Assembly (NCBI RefSeq): GCF_011045035.1 | Contig: NZ_JAALAA010000025.1 | Coordinates: 1 to 62,348 of the forward strand | Direction: 5' to 3' | Source: Nocardioides turkmenicus | GTDB lineage: Bacteria > Actinomycetota > Actinomycetes > Propionibacteriales > Nocardioidaceae | DNA: 62,348 nucleotides | In this document: positions 8,398 to 16,177 of the stretch, piece after piece | How the letters are laid out: the number at the start of each line of letters is the position of its first letter | Position numbering within the stretch: position 1 is the first letter of the stretch | Position numbers and translations under genes: made by a program | The notes under the pieces: model-generated | The model's database searches: none | Told to the model about the DNA's origin: nothing | Seen by the model: only the letters and a program-made list of their open reading frames with translations

Positions 8398-9935
8398 AAC
8401 TCCTTCGGACAGGTGTCACCGGCGCAGTCGGCGTACCTGTCGCTGAGCGCGCGCAGCTCGGCCAGCTTGTCGCCGTACTCGTAGAGCAGGGCGAGCGAGT
8501 GGATCTGGTAGGGGTCCTCGGCGAGGTTGTAGAGCTCCTCGCTGCCGTCGGAGAACCGGGCGTAGGTCCAGTCGCCGAAGCGGATCCCCGAGTAGATCTG
8601 CTTGTGGCCGTCGTTGACCCGCCAGGCGGAGAGCGGGATCACCCGGTTCTGCGCGGGCGCGGTGAGCCACGGCATGATGTTGACGCCGTCCTGGGTACGT
8701 CCGGGCTCGGCGCCGGCGACGGCCATGACCGTGGTGGCGATGTCGGGGTTGCCGACGCCGGTGGCCAGCGTGCGCCCGGCCGGGATGCCCGGGCCGCGCA
8801 GGATCAGCGGGATCCGCTGCGTCTCGCGGTAGTGCATCAGCTTGCCGTTGATGTTGTGGCCGCCGGTGGTGTAGCCGTTGTCGGAGGAGAAGATGATGAT
8901 CGTGTTGTCGAGCTGACCGGTCTCCTGCAGCCGGAGCACGTGGCTGGCGACCGCCCGGTCGAGCGCCTGGACGGCCTCGACCCGCTGCTCGTGCGCGATC
9001 CTCAGCTCGGCCCGCCCCTGCTCGTCGAAGAACTTGCGCGAGGCCGAGATCCGCGGCGCATCGGTCGGGGTGCGGAACATGTAGGGCAGGTCCGGCAGCT
9101 CGAGGCCGTCGAAGGAGTGCTTGTCCTCGTCGGCCGGCCTGGTCGTGCTGGTGCCCTCGGGGTCGTCCTTCTCGCCCGGGCCGCCGTGGTGGGGCGCCAC
9201 GTAGTTGAGCCACATGTACCACGGCTTGTCGGCGCGCTCCGGCGCCGAGATCATCTCGTTGGCCTGGTCCCGCATCACGTACGTCGTGTAGCGGTTGTAG
9301 GTGGTGAACTCGCCGTTGTGGTTGATCCGGGGCCGGACGAAGTTGTAGGTCGACATGTCGGTGGTCGCTCGCCAGTCGGTCCACCCCGGTGGCACGTCCT
9401 TGGCTGTCCCGCGCAGGCCGTAACCGTTGAGGTACTTGCCCGCGAAGAGGGTGTCGTAGCCGGCCTCCTGCAGCGCCTCGGGCAGCGTGCCGGTGTGGTC
9501 CATCGACTCGTAGCCACCGCGCTCGCCGTTGATGGTGACGGTGTGGTGGTTGTGGCTGTACTGCCCGGTCAGCAGCGACGCGCGGGCCGGCACGCAGATC
9601 GGGGTGGGCGCGATCGCCTCGGTCATCGAGGTGCCCTGCGCGGCCAGGAGGCTGCGGGTGTGGGGCATGAACTCGAGATCCTCATAGGCGAGGTCGTCCG
9701 CCGTGATCATGAGGATGTTGGGCTTGGTGGAGTAGGGCTCCCAGTCGGGCGTCTTCGTGGGCGTCGAGGGCACCACGCTCTCGGAGGACCCGTCGGCGAC
9801 GCGCGCGAACGCGCTCCCGGCCAGCGTCCCCAGCGAGCCCAGGGGGCCGGTCGAGTCAGGCATCGCGCCGAGCGCGAACGACGAGCTCGCGAGCACGGCA
9901 ACAGCCGCCACAGCCAATCGGGCGCGAGGCGCCAT
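8382..9935 (-). CDS. Secreted formylglycine-dependent sulfatase
   Basis: This is an alkaline-phosphatase-superfamily sulfatase. It has the N-terminal metal-binding PNILMITADDLAYED stretch, the modification motif C114-V-P-A-R118 followed by SLLTGQYSHNHHT, the KYLNGYG segment, and a C-terminal SDNGYTTGGHN stretch typical of arylsulfatases and GlcNAc-6-sulfatases. I start it at the ATG at 9935, which has GAGGGAG upstream and directly gives a signal peptide (basic start, then a run of Ala/Val/Leu); a longer frame reaches 9989. It should cleave sulfate esters outside the membrane after modification by the adjacent FGE. The natural substrate cannot be inferred. The promoter region is shared with the divergent DUF5709 gene. 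Confidence 0.93.
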   Translation of the reverse strand: MAPRARLAVAAVAVLASSSFALGAMPDSTGPLGSLGTLAGSAFARVADGSSESVVPSTPTKTPDWEPYSTKPNILMITADDLAYEDLEFMPHTRSLLAAQGTSMTEAIAPTPICVPARASLLTGQYSHNHHTVTINGERGGYESMDHTGTLPEALQEAGYDTLFAGKYLNGYGLRGTAKDVPPGWTDWRATTDMSTYNFVRPRINHNGEFTTYNRYTTYVMRDQANEMISAPERADKPWYMWLNYVAPHHGGPGEKDDPEGTSTTRPADEDKHSFDGLELPDLPYMFRTPTDAPRISASRKFFDEQGRAELRIAHEQRVEAVQALDRAVASHVLRLQETGQLDNTIIIFSSDNGYTTGGHNINGKLMHYRETQRIPLILRGPGIPAGRTLATGVGNPDIATTVMAVAGAEPGRTQDGVNIMPWLTAPAQNRVIPLSAWRVNDGHKQIYSGIRFGDWTYARFSDGSEELYNLAEDPYQIHSLALLYEYGDKLAELRALSDRYADCAGDTCPKEFYPAD

Positions 9936-10062
9936 CTGAGTCTGCTCCCTCGGTCGTTCCCCGCGTCGTGTTTTTCCGTCCGGTTCCACTCCATACCGGA
10001 CCGGGTTAACGTTACCGAAGGGGGCCTCGATGGCCCCAATGCCGGCCGATGAGGAGACTCAG

Positions 10063-10515
10063 GTGAGCGAATCGCGCGAGATCTACGGGGACTACAGCGT
10101 CGACGACGAGGACCAGATCACCGGCGAGGACGCGCTGTCCGGCGATGTTCTCGAAGGCGAGGTGCGCGACGAGCTCGACCACGGCATCGTCACCGCCGAC
10201 CGCTACTCCACCGACTACGGCAACACCCCGTGGGAGGAGGAGCACCGCGAGTGCATCGACCAGCGTCAGCACCAGGAGATCCCCGAGCCGGACCCCTACG
10301 CGGTCGAGTACGACGACGCCGAGGAGGCCGACGACCCCGACGGTCGCGAGGTGGGCAACAAGCGAGCGGGCCGGCTGGTCGACCCCGACCGTGGCGGCGG
10401 CGAGGACACCGAGTCCGAGGTCTATGGGATCGACGCCGGCATCGACGGCGCCGGCGCCTCTGCGGAGGAGGCGGCGATGCACATCATCGACGACAGCGAC
10501 GACGACTACAGCTAG
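10063..10515 (+). CDS. DUF5709 family acidic protein
   Basis: A very acidic 150-residue protein whose C-terminal half (GREVGNKRAGRLVDPD, then GIDAGIDGAGASAEEAAMHI) matches my knowledge of the actinobacterial DUF5709 family. The family has no known function. No membrane helix or signal peptide is visible. I chose the GTG at 10063 because GAGGAG lies six bases upstream; an in-frame ATG at 10030 would give 11 more residues. Its stop overlaps the convergent VOC gene by four bases. Confidence 0.85.
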   Translation: MSESREIYGDYSVDDEDQITGEDALSGDVLEGEVRDELDHGIVTADRYSTDYGNTPWEEEHRECIDQRQHQEIPEPDPYAVEYDDAEEADDPDGREVGNKRAGRLVDPDRGGGEDTESEVYGIDAGIDGAGASAEEAAMHIIDDSDDDYS

Positions 10516-10907
10516 GCCGTGAGGTCGTCGACCTCGAGCACGATCTCCACCTCGAACCCCTCCGAGCTCTCCAGGTAGAGCGCCGTGTGCTCCTCACCCC
10601 CGGCGTGCGGGTAGCGGTCGGCGTACATCTCGTGCCAGCCATGCTCGGTCGACGCCGCCCGCATCCGGTCGAGCACCTCCCGGCTCTCGACGGTGAACGC
10701 GATGTGGTTCACGCCGGGCCTGAGCCGGTCCTGCGTGCCGTGCTGGTCCGTGGAGTGCTCCATGAAGACGTACGTCCCGTCCGGCGCCTCCCAGAAGTGG
10801 CCCTTCTCGCCGGCCTCCCAGCCGAGCTCGCCAAAGAGCCAGCCCCACTCGCCCGAGGCCGTCTCGAAGTCGTCGACCCAGAGGTCCCAGTGGTGGATCG
10901 CCCGCAT
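10512..10907 (-). CDS. VOC (glyoxalase/bleomycin-resistance) family protein
   Basis: A 131-residue single VOC module. It begins MRAIHHWDLWVDDF, has the central VNHIAFTV strand with its histidine, and ends in GFEVEIVLE, supplying the usual H/E metal-ligand pattern. Such proteins dimerise and act as lyases, isomerases, dioxygenases or drug-binding proteins; the substrate here is unknown. It lies just downstream of the two WXG100-like genes on the same strand (24-base gap) and may be read with them, but its family gives no obvious link to secretion. Confidence 0.8.
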   Translation of the reverse strand: MRAIHHWDLWVDDFETASGEWGWLFGELGWEAGEKGHFWEAPDGTYVFMEHSTDQHGTQDRLRPGVNHIAFTVESREVLDRMRAASTEHGWHEMYADRYPHAGGEEHTALYLESSEGFEVEIVLEVDDLTA

Positions 10908-10931
10908 CTTCGTCTCCCCGGTCTCAGGCGA

Positions 10932-11231
10932 TCATCCGACGATCGCGACGTTCTTGACCTCGATGTCGTGTGCCTCTTCACCATAGTTGTGTACGGCGGT
11001 GGCCATCGTCTCCAGCACGCTCGCGGCACGGCCCGAGGCGTCGATCATCCGGCGCGCGGCCCGGTCGGCGGCCTGCTTCGAGCCGGTCTCGGCCGACCAG
11101 CCGGCGGTGATCTGGTCGACCTCGTCCATGAGGTCGGTGAAGAACGTGCGCAGGTCCTCGGCGGCCGTCCTCAGGGTCGTCTCGAGGTCGTCGATGCTGG
11201 CTTCCTTGACGATCAGACTGTTGTCGCTCAT
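10932..11231 (-). CDS. WXG100-like small helical protein
   Basis: A 99-residue, all-helical protein with a central GWSAETG turn in place of the classical WXG, and hydrophilic helices on each side. This is the pattern of ESAT-6/WXG100 proteins, which form helical-hairpin dimers and serve as substrates or secretion partners of type VII systems. Its ATG touches the stop of the upstream gene at 11231 (one-base overlap), so the two products are probably made in equal amounts and may heterodimerise. No ESX/T7SS ATPase is in the window. Confidence 0.65.
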   Translation of the reverse strand: MSDNSLIVKEASIDDLETTLRTAAEDLRTFFTDLMDEVDQITAGWSAETGSKQAADRAARRMIDASGRAASVLETMATAVHNYGEEAHDIEVKNVAIVG

Positions 11232-11554
11232 CAGAGGGGTCCCAGCCGCTGCTCGAGGTTCGCGGCCTGGCCGTGGGCCTCCTGGACGATGTCGTTCTGG
11301 GTGGTGGCGTGCTGGATGTCGACGTCGCGCAGCGCGGCGGCGTACTCCTGCATCAAGATCCCCAGCCCGCCGACCTTCTCGAACCAGGTCTGCAACGACT
11401 CCACGAGGCCGCCCGCGGCGCTACCCATCATCCCCGGGACCGAGGCCTCGATGTTGCCGGAGAGAGTGGTCAGCAGCTTCTCGAGATCAGCGATGCTGTC
11501 CTCGACATGCTTGGCCGCAGCGGTCTGCTGCCCCACCGTCAGTTGAATGTTCAC
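11231..11554 (-). CDS. WXG100-like small helical protein
   Basis: A 107-residue helical protein with GTG start. The centre contains a Gly-rich turn (PGMMGSAAGG) followed by LQTWFEKVGGLG, and the rest is amphipathic helix, resembling ESX-type partners more than any enzyme. It is the first gene of a leftward pair with the gene at 10932 and diverges from another WXG100-like gene at 11647. The short 11555-11646 interval must carry both promoters. The assignment rests on size, helix pattern and context. Confidence 0.6.
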   Translation of the reverse strand: MNIQLTVGQQTAAAKHVEDSIADLEKLLTTLSGNIEASVPGMMGSAAGGLVESLQTWFEKVGGLGILMQEYAAALRDVDIQHATTQNDIVQEAHGQAANLEQRLGPL

Positions 11555-11646
11555 AGGCGCCCCAGGTTGTTTCGATGTGCCGGCGAGCGTGAGGCTACAT
11601 TGTCCTCCGACGTACGCGGTCGGGTACAGACGTGAAAGGGCTCGTG

Positions 11647-11979
11647 ATGCCGTCCTACGACTTCGAGGTGGATCTGGAGTCCTTGGCCAAGGCCGCTCAG
11701 GGACTGGCCGAGACGGTGCAGCTGTTCAAGGACAAGGACGTCGAGGACCTGGTGCCTTCCGAGGACGCGTGCGGCTCCGACGAGGTCTGGAGCGCGGTCG
11801 AGGAGTTCAAGGACCGTTGGGAGCGCGGCATGAACAACCTCTGCGAGGACGTCGGCGAGATGTCCGGCCGGATCGGGAAGATCGCGATGAACTACATCGA
11901 GCTCAATGAGAAGGGCACGGCCGAGATGGACAAGGCCAAGTCCGCAGCCACCGACCTCACCATCACCGGCGGGAAGTAG
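11647..11979 (+). CDS. WXG100-like partner of the T7SS toxin
   Basis: A helical protein of about 110 residues with two tryptophans (VWSAVEEF, DRWERGM) and a helix-turn-helix length typical of WXG100 or LXG-associated partner proteins. It lies three bases upstream of the toxin gene, so the pair is surely co-translated. In Firmicutes LXG systems, small helical proteins encoded directly upstream bind the toxin N-terminus as targeting factors; I infer the same role here. I start it at ATG 11647 with GAAAGGG upstream; GTG 11632 is also in frame. Confidence 0.65.
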   Translation: MPSYDFEVDLESLAKAAQGLAETVQLFKDKDVEDLVPSEDACGSDEVWSAVEEFKDRWERGMNNLCEDVGEMSGRIGKIAMNYIELNEKGTAEMDKAKSAATDLTITGGK

Positions 11980-11982
11980 CCG

Positions 11983-13473
11983 GTGCCCGACTTCACCATC
12001 AAGGGCAATCCCGGCGAGATCCGCTCACGAGGCCAGACCTGCGCCGACAAGGGCAAGTTCTTCGACCAGACCGGTGACGCCCTCACCAAGATCGACACGC
12101 AGGGATGGATCGGCCGCGCCGCCGACAACTTCCGCGACGCCCACGACCGCGAACCGAACCGCTGGTACGAGGCCGGCACCGGCTTCCGTACGGCCGGCAA
12201 CGCCCTGATCGACTACGCCGCCGCGCTCGAGGTCGCGCAGCAGAACGCGGCCACCGCCAAGTCCGAGTACGAGCGCGGCGAGGCCGCCACCGAGCAGGAC
12301 AAGGCCAACTACGCCGACTACACATCCCGATTCGAGCAGGCCCGCAATCAGGCGCTGTCGCAGGGACTCACCTATCCCTACGCCAAGGAGCCGTTCTTCG
12401 ACTCCGGTGCCTCGATCCGCTCCGATGCGTTGGCGATGCTCGAGACGGCGAAGTCCGACCTGAAGATCGCGGCCGCCAAATGCGCCAGAGAGGTACGCGT
12501 CGGCTGCAAGGACGCGCCCGAGAAGCGCAACTGGTTCGAGTCCGGGCTCGCGTTCGTCGGCGGCATCTTCGAGGGCGCCGGTGAGGCCATCTGGGACCTC
12601 GGCAAGATGATCTACAACGTCTCGATCCTCCACGACATCATCGAGCTCGCCTCCGGTGACCTCACCCCCGAGGAGCTCGCCGCCCAGAAGTCGATGATGC
12701 TCGAGGACGCCGAGGCGCTCTTGCAGGCGCTCAAGTCCGACCCCCTCGAGTTCGGCAAACAGCTCGGCAAGGGTCTGCTCGACTGGGACACCTGGGCCGA
12801 CGACCCCGCCCGAGCCATTGGCCACCTCGTCCCCGACATCGTCGCCGGCGTACTCTCCGGCGGCACCGCCACCGCCGCCACCCGCGGCATCAAGGGCGGC
12901 GCCGACGCCCTCGACGCGCTCGGCGACATGACCAAGGGCCTGCGTGGCCTGGACAACCTCGACGGTCTCGGCGACGTCGGCAAGATCGACAACGCCATCG
13001 ACGACCTCAGCGACCTGGGCAAGCTGGACGATCTTCACACTGGCGGCCATGTTGGGCCCCGGGATCCGTTCCGACGCGAGATGTGGGCGGACGACGCATA
13101 CGAGGAGATCCGTAGCTCTACCGACGATGCAGCAAAGATCTCTGCCGACCAAGCCAACCTGCGGATGCCCGACGGAAGTCAGCTGTCGGCTGACGACGTT
13201 CTGGCTGTGAAGGATCACGTCTTCCATCAGGAACATCGCATCACCTACGGCGACGGTGAAACGGTGGTCAAACGATTCGACTCCAGTCCAGAGCAGGCCG
13301 AAGCCTGGTTCCGCCTTCAGAACGGTCAGGCAACCGACACCGATCGCCTCTGGCTGCTTCACGAAAAGACCGAACTGGAGTACTTGAAAGCAAATCCAGG
13401 TGCCTCCTATAACGAGGCACACCGCGCTGCGAACGAAGTGGCAAACTGGGAGCGAGAGGTAGGGCTGAAGTAG
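11983..13473 (+). CDS. T7SS-type polymorphic toxin with variable C-terminal module
   Basis: A 496-residue protein. Residues 1-110 form a helical secretion-type domain with a WIGRAADNF turn, like the putative T7SS-secreted proteins of actinobacteria. The middle (about 180-350) contains hydrophobic Gly/Ala-rich segments. From about residue 350 (base 13030) the sequence changes style and the GC content falls. I counted 48 G/C of 60 in 12841-12900 but 32 of 60 in 13381-13440. The tail contains LLHEKTE (H460-E464) and SYNEAHRAAN, a conserved-looking pattern that I cannot assign to a known nuclease or protease fold. Small low-GC genes follow immediately, as expected for immunity. Start GTG. The toxin activity is inferred, not shown. 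Confidence 0.7.
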   Translation: MPDFTIKGNPGEIRSRGQTCADKGKFFDQTGDALTKIDTQGWIGRAADNFRDAHDREPNRWYEAGTGFRTAGNALIDYAAALEVAQQNAATAKSEYERGEAATEQDKANYADYTSRFEQARNQALSQGLTYPYAKEPFFDSGASIRSDALAMLETAKSDLKIAAAKCAREVRVGCKDAPEKRNWFESGLAFVGGIFEGAGEAIWDLGKMIYNVSILHDIIELASGDLTPEELAAQKSMMLEDAEALLQALKSDPLEFGKQLGKGLLDWDTWADDPARAIGHLVPDIVAGVLSGGTATAATRGIKGGADALDALGDMTKGLRGLDNLDGLGDVGKIDNAIDDLSDLGKLDDLHTGGHVGPRDPFRREMWADDAYEEIRSSTDDAAKISADQANLRMPDGSQLSADDVLAVKDHVFHQEHRITYGDGETVVKRFDSSPEQAEAWFRLQNGQATDTDRLWLLHEKTELEYLKANPGASYNEAHRAANEVANWEREVGLK

Positions 13474-13712
13474 TGGGCATGCTCATCGAGGGCAAGAAGA
13501 CCTTTGAGGACGATCAGTCGATCACTTACGCATTCGACTGGCCCGGAGCCGCGCGTTCCGGCGAGGTAGAGATCGTCAAGGCCGAGATCCCGGCGCGCCT
13601 TTCGGCCGCTGACTCCGACCTCGACCCGGCTGCGGCGAAGATCCTCATGAAGGCGTTTAAGGAAGCAAGGGCCACAGGAGTGTGGCCAGACAAGGTCATC
13701 TACGCGTCTTAA
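13473..13712 (+). CDS. Small hypothetical, candidate immunity protein
   Basis: A 79-residue acidic protein starting at GTG 13473, which overlaps the toxin stop by one base (ATG 13479 is an alternative). No family is recognised. There is no membrane helix or signal peptide, and one tryptophan-containing SITYAFDWPG segment. Immediate overlap with the toxin gene and the same lowered GC make it the first candidate for cognate immunity. It could also be a trailing fragment of a former module. Confidence 0.5.
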   Translation: MGMLIEGKKTFEDDQSITYAFDWPGAARSGEVEIVKAEIPARLSAADSDLDPAAAKILMKAFKEARATGVWPDKVIYAS

Positions 13713-13713
13713 G

Positions 13714-13932
13714 GTGTCCGTAACGCGGGCGGAAGACATTGCCCATCTCGGCACACCGCGCGAACTAAACGGGTTCACCGAGACGGACGACGACATCGTC
13801 CCCGAGTTCCAGGTCGACGGTGGCATCCGGATGCAGGAGGGCGCCGAAATCTGGGAAGTTCTCCCTGACGGCACTCAGCGCCCTGAGGCCGTACTAAGAC
13901 GAGAAGGCTGGATTCCCGTCGGACGGAGGTGA
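13714..13932 (+). CDS. Small hypothetical in the toxin cassette
   Basis: A 72-residue protein starting at GTG 13714, one base after the previous stop. It is acidic, with a short strand-rich part (IWEVLPDGTQRPEAVLRREGWIPV split over two turns). I recognise no family. Position and base composition link it to the toxin cassette; function and even expression are uncertain. Confidence 0.4.
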   Translation: MSVTRAEDIAHLGTPRELNGFTETDDDIVPEFQVDGGIRMQEGAEIWEVLPDGTQRPEAVLRREGWIPVGRR

Positions 13933-13936
13933 AGTG

Positions 13937-14341
13937 ATGCGGAAGCCGGGATACTTCGCGACGTTCCGTGGGACGGATTACGAAGTGCACATCTTGGGAC
14001 GGACGTGGGTGGAGATTCGGCCGGATGCTGTCAAGGGTGACCTTCGACGTGACTTCCCCGGCGCCATCGAGTACGGCTCCGACGACGGCCGTCCCTGGCT
14101 TCGCCTCCCCGAGGATGCACTGGACCGCTACTACTCCGTCCGTGTGAACGCGACCTGGTACGGCGAGCCGGTCTGGGTCGAAGGGATCGGTGATGACGGA
14201 CTTATTGGGATCGGCTACCTCGGATCAAGCGACTTCGCGCGCACGCATGGATTGCGCGGCCAGGAGCGCGAAGGCTTCTTCGGTGAGGTCCCGGAAGCCG
14301 AACTGTCGGAGATCCGGGTGACCGAGAAGGACTTGTTGTGA
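13937..14341 (+). CDS. Candidate immunity protein, beta-rich
   Basis: A 134-residue beta-rich protein opening with YFATFRGTDYEVHILGRTW and containing WYGEPVWVEGI and GFFGEVPEAELSEIRV. The layout (repeated short strands, acidic, cytosolic, next to an LXG/T7SS toxin) is what I expect of an immunity protein that caps a toxin active site, but no named family is claimed. ATG 13937 has GGAGG seven bases upstream; GTG 13934 is directly adjacent. It is the last gene of the rightward cassette. Confidence 0.55.
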   Translation: MRKPGYFATFRGTDYEVHILGRTWVEIRPDAVKGDLRRDFPGAIEYGSDDGRPWLRLPEDALDRYYSVRVNATWYGEPVWVEGIGDDGLIGIGYLGSSDFARTHGLRGQEREGFFGEVPEAELSEIRVTEKDLL

Positions 14342-14543
14342 CTGTCGTCCAGAACCTGCTCCACCCACGAAGCACGTCCAGAATCGTCAATGAGGGCTAG
14401 GGACTGCTGCAGGGACGGGTGACGTCTGATCTGTGGTGCTGAGGAGCACCACAGGAAGGATGTATGCCGCAGGAACCTGGCCGGACAACGTGCTGTACGC
14501 CGCATGAGCGCGGTCGGTAGGCGACTGGCGTGAATTCTGGGTC
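14342..14543. other. Non-coding gap of the toxin cassette
   Basis: About 200 bases between the rightward cassette and a leftward pair of small genes. The GC is visibly lower than in the flanking housekeeping genes. It contains a small hairpin around GGTGCTGAGGAGCACC (near 14434-14450) that could act as a shared terminator. The open frames crossing it overlap the better supported gene at 14544 and have no good start signals. I see no convincing gene. Confidence 0.4.
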
Positions 14544-14816
14544 TCAGGCGGTCTTGAGATGCCGGAGCCGAGCCACGGCATCAGCGCCCACTCGACGATG
14601 AGGACCCTCGGGAAGAGTCGCCAGATGACCCTCGAGGGCATCGACAACAGCCAAGGAAACCGTCTCCGGCGCCCGTTCGATCAGCTCGATCAAGGAGGTG
14701 AGGTATTCGCCTGCGTCGATGTCATCTGCGATGACCTCGAGCACATCGGCGGGGATGGACGGCAGCGCCTCCATCAGCACGCCGTAGGCGAAGTCCTCGA
14801 TGTTCATGGTCACCAT
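14544..14816 (-). CDS. Small helical hypothetical protein
   Basis: About 90 residues, acidic and mostly helical (EDFAYGVLMEALPSIPADVL, then VADDIDAGEYL-like segments and a basic tail RRVGADAVARLRHLKTA). I recognise no family. I chose the ATG at 14816, which has GAGGA upstream; in-frame ATGs lie at 14828 and 14807. It is coupled to the gene at 14818-15057, whose stop lies two bases away. Placement at the edge of the low-GC block suggests it belongs to the toxin/immunity accessory region. Confidence 0.5.
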   Translation of the reverse strand: MVTMNIEDFAYGVLMEALPSIPADVLEVIADDIDAGEYLTSLIELIERAPETVSLAVVDALEGHLATLPEGPHRRVGADAVARLRHLKTA

Positions 14817-14817
14817 G

Positions 14818-15057
14818 CTAGTCCTCATCGTCCACGGGGTATGCGTTCCAGATCTCTGGCGGATCCTTGTCGACCCTCACCTGCACACGGACCAACTGTC
14901 CGTCGACGACGCGCTCGAATCGAATCTTGTCGCCCAGACGTATCGGTTCCCGATGACCGGCGGACGCTGCGACGGACGGAAGGGCACCTTCGTGCCGTCC
15001 GCCAGCCTCGGATACGCCCCCTTCATAGACCGGGACAGTAGCCACGGCCACCGACAC
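14818..15057 (-). CDS. Small hypothetical protein
   Basis: The open frame runs from 15261, but its upstream part lies antisense within the deaminase gene. I place the start at GTG 15057, giving 79 residues and leaving a short gap to the divergent gene at 15119. The C-terminal half (PIRLGDKIRFERVVDGQLV, then RVQVRVDKDPPEIW) looks like a small beta-sheet domain. No family is recognised. It is probably transcribed with the gene at 14544. Confidence 0.45.
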   Translation of the reverse strand: MSVAVATVPVYEGGVSEAGGRHEGALPSVAASAGHREPIRLGDKIRFERVVDGQLVRVQVRVDKDPPEIWNAYPVDDED

Positions 15058-15118
15058 TTCTTCTGACCCGCATGAAACCGGGTCGCGCCAGCGGCGTACC
15101 ACGTGTGACGATCTGCCC

Positions 15119-16174
15119 GTGAGTGACCTGAAGACCTTCATCGCCGGGCTGCCGAAGGCAGAGCTGCATGTCCACCACGTCGGGTCGGCTTCGCCGCGGA
15201 TCGTCGCGGAGCTGGCCGCGCGGCATCCGGGGGCGGTGCCGGCGGACGTCGAGCTCCTCAAGGACTACTTCACGTTCAGCGACTTCGCGCACTTCGTCGA
15301 GGTCTATCTCTCGGTCGTGGACCTGGTCCGGACGCCGGAGGACATCCGCTATCTGACCTACGAGATCGCGCGCGACCTGGCGCAGACCCAGCAGGTCCGG
15401 TACGCCGAGCTGACCTGCACCCCTTACACCTCCGTACGACCCGACCTGGCCGAGCGGCCTGCCGGGACGGGACACGCCGGCATGCCGATCGAGGCCTACA
15501 CCGAGGCGCTCGAGGACGCCCGAACGAGCGCCGAACGCGACTTCGGGATCGTGCTGCGCTGGATCTACGACATCCCGGGCGAGGCCGGGATCCCGGCGGC
15601 CGACGCGACGCTGACGTACGCGGTCGACCACGGGCCCGAGGCGCTCATCGGCTTCGGGCTCGGCGGGCCTGAGGTGGGGGTTCCCCGGCCGCAGTTCGAG
15701 CGGCACTTCGACGCGGCTCGGGCCGCGGGGCTCCGCTCGGTGCCGCACGCCGGGGAGACCACCGGGCCGCAGACGATCTGGGACGCGCTGACCGTGCTGA
15801 AGGCCGAGCGGATCGGCCACGGCACCTCGGCGGCCCAGGACCCGGCCCTGCTCGCCCACCTCGCCGAGCACCGGATCCCGCTCGAGGTCTGCCCGTCGTC
15901 CAACGTCGCCACCGGTGCGGTCGCGTCGCTCGAGGAGCACCCGCTGAAGACGTTCGTCGATGCAGGTGTGGCGGTCACGATCAACTCCGACGACCCGCCG
16001 ATGTTCGCGACGACGCTCAACCAGGAGTACGAGATCGCGACCGACCTCCTCGGCCTCGACGCGACCGGCATCGCCGACCTCGCCCGGGCCGCGGTCGACG
16101 TCTCCTACGCACCCGACGACGTCAAGACCCGGCTGCGCAGCGAGATCGACGCGTACGCGTCGGGGGACGAATAA
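15119..16174 (+). CDS. Adenosine deaminase family protein, possibly aminodeoxyfutalosine deaminase
   Basis: A 351-residue TIM-barrel amidohydrolase of the adenosine deaminase family. Zinc and catalytic motifs are intact: HVH near the start (H17, H19), HAGETTG with the catalytic Glu, GHGTSA, and NSDDP. The opening FIAGLPKAELHVHHVGSASP, rather than the classic HLDGSL of true adenosine deaminases, resembles the Streptomyces coelicolor SCO5662 type. I recall that type being assigned to 6-aminodeoxyfutalosine deamination in the futalosine menaquinone route. Neither substrate can be fixed from sequence, and no other futalosine gene is visible. Start GTG. The alpha/beta hydrolase follows by three bases. 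Confidence 0.88.
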   Translation: MSDLKTFIAGLPKAELHVHHVGSASPRIVAELAARHPGAVPADVELLKDYFTFSDFAHFVEVYLSVVDLVRTPEDIRYLTYEIARDLAQTQQVRYAELTCTPYTSVRPDLAERPAGTGHAGMPIEAYTEALEDARTSAERDFGIVLRWIYDIPGEAGIPAADATLTYAVDHGPEALIGFGLGGPEVGVPRPQFERHFDAARAAGLRSVPHAGETTGPQTIWDALTVLKAERIGHGTSAAQDPALLAHLAEHRIPLEVCPSSNVATGAVASLEEHPLKTFVDAGVAVTINSDDPPMFATTLNQEYEIATDLLGLDATGIADLARAAVDVSYAPDDVKTRLRSEIDAYASGDE

Positions 16175-16177
16175 CGC

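Noticed and set aside
10000..10030. TAACGTTA palindrome in the sulfatase-DUF5709 gap as an operator
   Set aside because: Only eight bases, with no second copy or linked regulator.
13359..13473. Zinc metalloprotease toxin (HExxH)
   Set aside because: The motif is HEKTE, not HExxH, so a gluzincin fold is not supported.
14215..14647. Leftward frames crossing the gap after the toxin cassette
   Set aside because: They overlap better supported genes on one or both sides and have no start signal.
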